NCBI GenBank assembly: GCA_030141605.1
Contig: JAQGDQ010001395.1
Location: 22,501-42,836 of the forward strand
Reading direction: 5' to 3'
DNA: 20,336 bases
Origin: Tubiluchus corallicola
Lineage: Eukaryota; Priapulida; Priapulimorpha; Priapulimorphida; Tubiluchidae
Shown in pieces: positions 1-9,800 of the stretch. Under the pieces are notes generated by a model. It was not told the origin of the DNA, searched no databases, and saw only the letters and a list, made by a program, of their open reading frames with translations. The position numbers and the translations under genes are program-made. Position 1 is the first letter of the stretch. The number at the start of each line of letters is the position of its first letter.

Positions 1-345
1 CACAGGACGAGCCTGTTCCTTGTGTTTGAGAAAGTGAGAATTGAAGTACTGTGCTGCTGTACAACATTCAGTGTGATGTGCAAAATCTCGGTAAATTTTA
101 AGTTTAAAATTCAAATATCAAGTGTACCACTGCATTCGCACGCTCTAGAACGTGTGCACTACGTCACAACTGAACCCCTCTGAAGGGAAAAGCGTCTGTC
201 TTTCTGCAGCACGTTTGCGAGAGGCGCCAGGTTTCTGTGGTAAAGTCATTCATGAAAAAATAGTATGGACCGCATCCAATATTTTAAATGGTAAATTATT
301 CTGAAATGTAGTTTAAGATTGGGTGCAGTTATCTTTTAATATTCT
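1..345. repeat. Dispersed repeat, inverted relative to 7258-7690
   Basis: The segment 1-160 reads like the sequence at 3080-3200 (shared words such as attcagtgtg and taagtttaaaattcaaat versus taagataaaaactcagat) and like the reverse complement of about 7530-7690. Its downstream part matches the reverse complement of 7258-7500: agtttaagattgggt here is accaatcttaaact-like there, and the agcgtctgtctttc stretch also matches. It is a diverged member of a repeat family with at least three copies in this window. I see no coding potential. The left end is cut by the window. Confidence 0.5.
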
Positions 346-696
346 GTTTATATCCATAATTGGGACATGAGTTGTTTAACAGTAGGGGGGGGGGGTCAGT
401 AACCTCTGTGAATGGATTGATCATAAGATATCTACAGCTGTTTTCTGAGAGCCATAATCTTCCAGTAATACCTTTTGTTTTTATTTATTTATTTGTTTAT
501 TTATTTGTTATTCAGGTACCTCTTTTCTTGTCCTTTAAATGCATCTTGGGATACTAGATGGAATAATATCAACAGAGTGATAAGATACGGTACTTGTTTT
601 ACAATGACACGGGACTTTGTCATTTTGTCAAAGACAAACAGTTTTTATCGATATATGAATATTCTATAGTCTTTGACATTTTTTGTCATTTTCCAG
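346..696. other. Intergenic or intronic DNA, no gene recognised
   Basis: The stretch is AT-rich. It contains a run of nine or more G around 385-396 and a tttattta/tttg simple repeat around 479-511. The final 25 bases form the polypyrimidine tract of the exon acceptor at 695-696. Several short open frames here have no recognisable content and are interrupted quickly. Confidence 0.5.
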
Positions 697-881
697 GAAG
701 TCAAAATATCAGCTGTACATTGCAGTCGATCCCAGGAAGAGGATATGTCTGTGTAATAGGGAGAAATCTCTGGGAATCATATTCACTGGGCGAAACAAAA
801 ACGTGCTAGCGCCAGGCAACTCCAGTTGTGGGGAATTATCCTTGCTGTATAAATTGGAATCGTTTACTAAGAGAGTGGAAG
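697..881 (+). CDS. Exon with degenerate WSC-like domain (C-terminal half)
   Basis: A pyrimidine-rich acceptor ending in AG at 695-696 and a consensus donor (G|gtaagt, GT at 882-883) bound a 185 bp open segment. The first base completes a codon and the final G is phase 1, which joins the next exon to give GAT. The translated segment contains ICLCN, then APGNSSCGELSLLYKL. This resembles the end of a WSC domain, where a C-x-C-G motif is followed by C-x-G and a CGG-x-x-x-L-S-x-Y ending. Several of the eight WSC cysteines are missing: the third visible position reads Ala instead of Cys and one Gly of the CGG is Glu. The resemblance is therefore partial. WSC domains are putative carbohydrate-binding modules in the lumenal part of WSCD proteins. 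The splice sites and phase are strong support; the domain name is inferred. Confidence 0.55.
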
Positions 882-3800
882 GTAAGTCTAGCAAAAAGGA
901 AATTATTGATTTTTTGAAGGTCCTCTCAGTATAGACAGTATAGACAGAATACAGCATATTCCTCAGGTACTGGTAAGTCTTCTTCTGTGTTCACTCTGTC
1001 CTCAAATCTTCTCTTTTTTAAGGAGAAATTCCTGTTAAAAATGAATCTACCTCAATTTGTCCTTGGTAGATCGGTTGGTTTTTCTGGAATAGCAGCAGAA
1101 CGCTGCACAGCTTGGGCTGCAGCAAGCAGGAAATCAATAAATTAGTGTGTACAATCACGCAAGTGTACACCAGTCTAAGCTACTCAATAGGCTAAGTTGG
1201 AGTGCCTGAATTTTCTTAATTTTATCCAATTAAATCACTTATAAATGTTTAAACAAATAGCATGATTGGATAGCCCAAATTCTCCTGAATAGAACAGTAC
1301 CTAATTTGTTATCATTTAGTTATGTCTGTGCTCATACAGTAGCAAAAACGTCTCAGTTGTTGTAAGAACTATTTTGAGAGGTGCAGTCCTGACGGAGTTA
1401 ACGCCCCTGTGTAAAATGGCTGTGTAAAAACACCCAACATTGACCCTCGAACTCGCAACCCTGGAATCAATAATCAAGGCAAAATTTTACCGTTAATTTT
1501 GAACTAATGAACCAACTATTAACTTATGAACAATTTTAACAGGCTAAAAACTGACGACCAATTAACAATTAATTAACTCAGTTTTACTTCTCCCTGCGTG
1601 ACTACCATTTCTTGTGACTGACCGGCCTGATGTCACCTGGCGTGAACCGTCACAGTGTGAGCAATCTCTTTTCAAACCTGCACCTGTTTCATTCAGCTGT
1701 GCACGCGTGTATTGCTAAGTTACCCTGATTATACAAATACATATGAAATCAGTAAGATTAATGATTGGAGTTTTATACAGTACCAAATCAGCACCTGTTT
1801 CATACAGTGATGCACACGTGTATTGCTAAGTTACCCTCACTATACAAATACCGATTAAGGGTCATAAATTTAGCTTATGCAATCAATACAATTTCATGCT
1901 TGGAGTTTGATACAGTAGAGTTTTTAACAATGTATTTCCCGTATCAATAAACCTGCTATGCTCATTATGTTAGCACGTGCTAAAGGGAATGCTATAATAG
2001 AATTCTGATTTTTCATTCGACTATAAAGCATAAGAAAACCCTCCATATACACAAAGTTTAAAAAATTCGTCACTTTGAAATTTTATATTACTTACATAAT
2101 GCCTTTTTGCGTGCAGGACTTCAATCGGCAGTCACGCTGTATAAAACATGTAAATTTAAATTCCCGCGATGACCGTTAGACGGCAGGTCATTTGAAACAA
2201 GTTTTGATAAAATTTTATAAAGTTTGAAAAAATAATCAGAGCACTCGTAGCGCAAAAGTTACTAACTAAATAAAATGTAAAATTACTGCATCTTGTCAAT
2301 AAGATTAAAAATACGTTTTTGGTTACTGAGTGGCGCACCCTGGTGAGTCAGCGACATTTTACCAATTAGTGAAAACATTTCAAATAATTAATAATTTTCT
2401 TTCCTAGTTACATAAGTCTTTCTAGTAGGTAAGCGAAATGCTAAGTAATATAGATTTGCACGGAAAGTGGTTTGAGACATAATTTAACATTGCCTTTTTC
2501 CCTTCATTTACGTTTGATGCATGACGTCATGTAATGGCGACTTCGGAACAGTATTGTGGGAGATTTAAAATGAAAACAAACTAAAATTCCTTTCAGTGCG
2601 AGTAAGATATACGCATAAAATTGCTGTAAAGTAATATAATTTTTTAACGCGATTTTTCTGAAGCCTGCTTCCGGTGCCCCTTTTCTTGTCCTGAAACCTA
2701 CTTCCGGTACCCCTTTTCTTGTCCTTTAAGCTTAAAGCAAGTTGTCCGAAGCGAATTCGTTAGCTAAGTACGTCCCAGAGCAGCACTTTTCCATCCTCCA
2801 ACATAGGGAGGGTGCTGTAAGGGTTGCCCTAAATTAGTTTAAAACATTAAAGAATGGCTCATATCCTTAAAGGAAGACAGGATGATTTCTCATATACTAC
2901 CCCATTTTCAAGTCTGATAAAAAGTTTACATTTTAACACAATTAAAACTGCAAAAGCATTTCTGATAACTAAATAATAGATTAAAATCTTAGTTAACGGC
3001 GGGCGCGCCCAACTATTGATGACATCACAAACTAACATAATTTTCAACAGCAGAACTATTCCACGAGCGTGTTGCACATGTTTGTGAAAAATGAAAATTC
3101 ATTTACAGTGCTACTGTAAGATATTCAGTGTGTTGTACTAAAACTCGACAAGTTTTAAGATAAAAACTCAGATTTCAAATTTAGAGCTGTGCTCACGCAT
3201 GAGCTGTCGAATGTATTTATATTTATATATGTGCGTGTGTATATATATATATAATCTTTATTGCACAAGTTATACACATTTACAGGTATGATAAAATACA
3301 TGAACGTATTTTATGTATGCTTGCAACACTGTAGAAATATTTCAATAAGTCTGTCACATCACACGTAATAGGTCAAGTTCTTGTGCCCCATTTCTACAGC
3401 AGGTTTGTTCATGGAGAATAATAGGATTAATTGTAAAAAGAGGTGAATCTCTAGCTAAGCTGCCACGCCACGATTCTACAGTTTGCAAAGAACTGTTAAA
3501 GGAAAGAACAAGTCATTCAGTATGTTGGGTTTATTTTACTGTTATCACTTAAACTGTTTGTGGTGTGCAAAAGGAAAGAACAAGTCATTCAGTATGTTGA
3601 GTTATTTTACTGTTGTCACTTAAACTGTTTGTGGTGTGCAAAAGGAAAGAACATGTGATTCAGTATGTTGGGTTTATTTTACTGTTGTCACTTAAACTGT
3701 TTGTGGTGTGCTAAAGGAAAGAACGAGTCATTCAGTATGTTGGGTTATTCTACTGTTATCACTTAAAGTGTTTGTGGTGTGTTAAAGGAAAGAAAGAGTC

Positions 3801-6800
3801 ATTCAGTATGTTGGGTTATTTTACTGTTATCATTTAAACTTAGAATGTATAATAAGGAAATTTGCAAAGAACTGCCTATAACGCATAAATTTAAAATAAA
3901 CTACCACCGAATAGAAATTTTCAGGCGTGGTGGTTGCCGCCATTTACTTGAAAATTATGACTCAACTAGGAGGCCTCGTGACTTTTCGTAAGCACGTCGT
4001 GGCTTTCCGTAAACACGCGCTGTTTAAACTAATTCAAACTTCTGCAGCTTACCTAATGTTCACGCAAAAATATTACAAAATTAGCTGTTTATTTTCTTTG
4101 TAAAAACTTATTGTACTTTTGTTGAAGATTGACTGTGCGTTACTTTTCTTCAAGACGAATGACGTCATTGGAAGAAGAATGGGCATTTAAAATGGAATCG
4201 TTCAAGCATGAACTGATCGCGACTTTAAAGTGATTTTACTAGTTGCACGAGGCACTTATTGATGTTTTATTACTAAATCCTTCTAGCATTTTTCGCGAAC
4301 ATTGAAATAAGCCTGACCTCCTAGAAGGGTTGACTTTTCCTTTAATCAGCTTGTTTCACTTGATACAGCAAACTAAGTTATTTAATACATTTTTTTACAA
4401 AAGCTTAAAAAATTCGCGTTGAAATTTTATATCACTTACATGTTGTCTTGTATACAGGACTTGCGTTAGCAGTAACGCTGTATAAAACTTCCGCAATGAC
4501 CGTTAGACTCAGAATTTTAACGCTAGGTGGCATGAAACAAGCTTAGATAACTTTGCGTAAAGTTTGAAAAATAATCAGAGAATTCGTAGCATACATTTCG
4601 ATAGCTAAGCAACAGAATAAATTACTTTATATTGTCAATTGCCAGTAGTGTGGTTCTTTGGTGAGCCAGTGGTGCACACTGGGGCGGCGATCCAGTGCAA
4701 TGCTGACTAATATAACTTTCTGTGGAAGGTCTTTTGGGATATTTATATATATATATACTTCAAAACTTGTCATGCATTAACATCATATCAACAAATTAAG
4801 ACCCACTACATACAAAAAACTCACGTCTCCAACACAAAACATCAATAAAGCAATTTAAATTTAAATTTGTAATTATCTGTAAAGTTTAAAAGTTTTAAAT
4901 GAGTCTTAAGTCTTAATACCCCATAAGTGTTTCAAATTGTAAATTCATTTTTGACACTATTGTCACCAAACATCCATAGAGCTCACAATTTCAATTTCAA
5001 TTTGTAAATATTTAAAAGTTTAAAAGATTTGAAAACTCCACCTGTATATATATTTACATATGTATTTACATATTTACACTATGTATGTATATAAATATAT
5101 ATACATGTAAATATATATACATAGTGTATACATGTATAAAATTCTTTATTGCTATAAAACTTACACATCATTGAACATTAAACTAGACATTCAAAAATTG
5201 ATAGTGTCGCCATTGCTGTGTGCAATAGTTTTATAGAATGAAATGAATTTGCAATTAAAAATACAGGTGGAGTTGTAATTACGTCAATTTAAAATGTTAA
5301 AACTTTTAAATTTTTACAAATCGAAATTGAAATTGGAAGCTCTATGGATGTTTGGTGACAAAAATGAATCTACAATTAGAAACACGTATGAGGTATTAAG
5401 ACTTAAGACTCATTTAAAACTTTTAAACTTAAATTTAAATTGCTTTATTGATGTTTTGTGTTAGAGACTTGAGTTTTTTGTATATAGTAGGTTTTAATTT
5501 GTTGATATGATCTAAATGACAAGTTCTGATCTTCCACTGACTACAGACTCCTGGATGAACGTTGACAATACAATACATGGTTTGGTATTTTCATATTGAA
5601 TATTTTGAAGGCTAGTACAGTATTTTTCAGTTTATTTTTAATTTTTTTTAGAGTCAGGCTTTGATATTCCCTTTTCTTTCCCTTTAATCTGAATTGTTTT
5701 CCTAATCAATTGTTCCTAATCAGGAAAAGGCTTGACCGAACGCAATGACCACACAGGACAAATGCCCATTGAGATGTTCAAAACTGAGTGTACGTTGATA
5801 TTTGCTGTCCAAGAGAAAGTGGCGAATTTGAAAAAGTTGAAACACGTTCAATTTATCAAACGAAGGTCAAAAATCGTGGGAAAGAATTATACCAGCTTAC
5901 AATTTATCCATTAAATGGCAACAAGCGTTGATTTACAAAAATCGTGCCAAGAATTATACCAGCTTACAATTTATCCGTTAAATGGCAACAAGCGTTGACT
6001 TACAAAAATCGTGCCAAGAATTATACCAGCTTACAATTTATCCATTAAATGGCAACAAGCGTTGATTTACGTACACATAAATGCGATTATGTTAGGACCA
6101 TTTTCAACACGGATTTACAAATAAAAATCATGCAGCTGAAAAGAAACTGAATAGATTTGTTGTTCCTAATCAGTTGTTCCTAACAGTAAAACTTAGTTTC
6201 TACCATAAATTCTGTATCCATGGTACGTAACTAAGCCTACTGAATCAATATGCTTTAATGCATGTTTACTCATATTTGTAAATTGAAAAAATCATGAATA
6301 TTATACGTGCTGTATGCTAGATGTTACTATACATTGTAACGTTATAAAATGCAATATTGTTTACGTTAGATCTGACCTTTGTACTCAACGTGACTGTAAT
6401 TATTAATAACAACCAATAGAATCATTACAACCAACCAACCAGCCTGTATAATAGACTTCAGTACATCGTACTAGTAAAACCAAGTACTTAAAAAACCGGA
6501 TGATTGTGTAAACACGAGTTCAGAATAAAGAATGCTCTAAAATATTGAAAACTACAATAGCTTTTTTTAAATCAAAGCTTAGATTAAATAATAATTACCT
6601 CGGATACTCAAATTTTGTTCAATTTTCAAAGCTACGCGCGGCTCAGTGAATCTACTAAAATTGGCAGCGGCGCATTTTTGTCACATTCGCGTGGCGGACA
6701 AATAGAAGGCGGTACCGTGATAACCATGATCATGAACTGTGTTAATTTCTGACGTCATATGACGCCGAGCCATTTTCGCGACATCACGCGTTTAAGCAGT

Positions 6801-9800
6801 AACTCTTACGCAAACGTGCTTGACGCGCAAGAGAAGATGTCCGCCATTGCACAAACTGTGGTTAGTTTCTGACATAAGCAATAGCTGTGTTCGGTTGCCG
6901 TTAATTAACTTTCTAAGCTAATTATTCAAATATAAGAAACAATTGCAAACTTTTATACGCAAGAAAATGTATAGTTTGGACAGTAAATTGAAATGAGATT
7001 GAGTCTAAACAATCGTCCGGTTTTCCTTTAATTTGTGAAAGGTTATTCTAGGAAGACGGGAGTTACACTTTTTAGTTTTTACAGCTACAAGGGGCTACCG
7101 TAATTGAAAATTTAAATTTTTAATTAAAGCAAATTTAGACTGAAAAATTAGTTAAATTGACGCTAAATTCATGTTCAGTTTCTGCGTCACTGAGTTTTTT
7201 CCACTGTAGGTCAACATACAGGCGTTTATACTGCTTTAATATTCCTTAAAACAAAACCGGACCCAATCTTAAACTGCAGGTCAAAACAATCTATTCTTTA
7301 AAATATTGAAAGGAAACATACTATTTTTCAAAAATGACTTACGTGGAAGAATTATTACCACACAAACACAATTTCACGTTCGCGCCACTAGCTCTTCGCT
7401 GTTACATAGATTTCGCCATTTGCTAGTTAGAAGGGCACTAGCGCCCGCTTTTCGGAAACGCATTGTACGAAAGACAGGTGCTGTACCTCTCAGTTAACTT
7501 GTCTTATTTTGTGACGGTACTACACACGATACACAGCTCATGCGCAAGCACAGCGATAAATTTGATATTTGAATTTTTATCTTAAAACTTGCCTAGTTTT
7601 AGTACAACACACTGTATATCTTACACCAGCACTGTACTTCAATTTTCACTTTTGCAAACACGTGCAACACGCTCGTGGAATATTTTTACTGTTCAAAATT
7701 ATGTTAGTTTGTGATGTCATCAATAGTTGGGCTCGTATGTCGTCAATTAAGATTTTAATCTATTATTTGATTGTCAGAAACGCTTTTGCAGTACTAATCG
7801 TGTTAAAATTTATACTTTCTAACAGACTTGAAAATGCGGTCTTTAAACATACAGTGTGGTATTCAATGTTGTGCGTGAGTGCGTGAGTGCGTGAGTGACA
7901 ATACAAATGGTGTTGCGTGAATAAGACTTAATCTGTATTTTTATTTGCATTGTCTCTCTCACAGATTTGCATTGTGGGATCGTAACAATGTCACCGCCCG
8001 GGACGCATAAACGCATAGCACTGGCAAGTCTTCCCGGATCCGGAAATACCTGGGTTCGGCACGCGATTGAACTCATGACGGGAGTATTTACTGGATCACC
8101 GTACGGCGATCCGATTCTTTTCCGAGCTGGTAAGATACTGCCGCGAAGATTACTTTTATTGTCGCGAGATGGCGCCACGTTACTGGTTTTATCTGGTAAC
8201 TGTTTTCGTTCTAATTACTGATGCCTATTATTTTGTTAAAGTCCCCAATTCTTATGCTTGCAAAGATGGAAACCAGGGTAGAGTGTTCACCTTTAAATGT
8301 GTCATAATATACAGGGTGGCGTAGAAAAAATATATGATATAAATGAAATCATTAGTGCACAAGTTATACACATTTACAGGTATCATGAAATACATGAAAA
8401 TATTAGATGTATAAACAGTGAAAGACTGTTGTAGGCAATAGTGTTAAACTAGAAAAAAAATTTATGGCAATTTTGCTGAAACCAATGTCCGGTACCCTCT
8501 TGGGGCCTTTTAACGGCCCTTCAAAAGACTCGTTGTTTAGAGTCACAACTATCATACTGGGGTGACGGATTACACAGTTACAGTAAAATAATTCGTTGTA
8601 TTGGTTGTGTGAAGCTGATTATTGGTGTTTTAGGGATGGCAAAACTATGAAGAGTCTGATTATAAAACTACACGTTTATTGAACATCAAACACAATAAAT
8701 ATAACAGATAGTAATGCCAAGCCCCCTGATCTAGCCTGCTCTCCTTCAGCTCCCAGACTCAATCTCCTGAGCTGGGCGCATCACAAGGCTTATATATCGT
8801 GCGCCGAGCTTCGACGCCTCGATTCTGAATCACTTACTCACGTGACACCACTCCTTAACTGGCTTCATGCCAGCATTCATCAACATAATTATCTATCGTA
8901 ATCTAATGCTTTTAACATAATTTAACAGATCCTCTTTACTGCTATTCCTCCTGTAATCTGACCTCTACTTTTACATTAGGTTTCTATGGAGAACGTGAAC
9001 GGAAAAAGGGAAGTACTATTGTGGTCAAAGAGCACAGTTCAGACAACTGTTCGCGAAAGTACGACGGTATTGGCGCCATACTGCTCATGCGCAATCCCTT
9101 CCACGCAACCGTTGCAGACTACAAGAGGCAGTATTCAGGAAAAGGTTTGACCAAAGGAAATGACCACACAGGACAAATGCCCATTGAGATGTTCAAAACT
9201 GAGCGTATGTTGATATTTGCTGACCTTAAGAAAGTGGCGAGGTTGAAAAAGTTGAAACACGTTGAATTTATCAAACAAACGTCAAAAATCGTGCCAAGAA
9301 TTATACCAGCTTACAATTTATCCATTAAATGGCAACAAGCGTTGATTTACGTACATATAAATGCGATTATGTTAAGACCATTTTCAACACTGATTTACTG
9401 TGTGCAAATAAAAATCATGCACCAGAAAAGAAACTGAATTGCCTTCCTAGATTTGGTAACATTAACAAGATCTATTTGTACTTTGAACTTTGAACCTATC
9501 TAATCATGATCTATTTGTACTTTGAACTTTAAACCTATCTAATCATGATCTATTTGTACTTTGAACTTTGAACCTATCTAATAACGATCTGTTTGTACTT
9601 TGAACTTTAAACCTATCTAATCACGATCTATTTGTACTTTGAACTTTGAACCTATCTAATCATGATCTATTTGTACTTTGAACTTTAAACCTATCTAATC
9701 ACGATCTATTTGTACTTTGAACTTTGAACCTATCTAATCACGATCTATTTGTACTTTGAACTTTAAACCTATCTAATCACGATCTATTTGTACTTTGAAC

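Noticed and set aside
3498-3840. CRISPR-like regular repeats
   Set aside because: The whole 71-72 bp unit repeats with no unique spacers, in a eukaryotic sequence. It is an ordinary minisatellite.
7569-7886. 105-codon open frame upstream of the P-loop exon
   Set aside because: It lies in a dispersed repeat whose inverted partner at 2903-3213 is broken. There is no domain and no splice evidence.
7843-8178. 111-codon minus-strand open frame over the P-loop exon
   Set aside because: It is antisense to a clearly recognised exon and runs into the intron without family character.
9205-9437. Extension of the RNP exon frame past the donor
   Set aside because: A consensus donor and phase-compatible next exon exist. 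The extension is low-complexity, Lys/Ile-rich and duplicated upstream as non-coding repeat.
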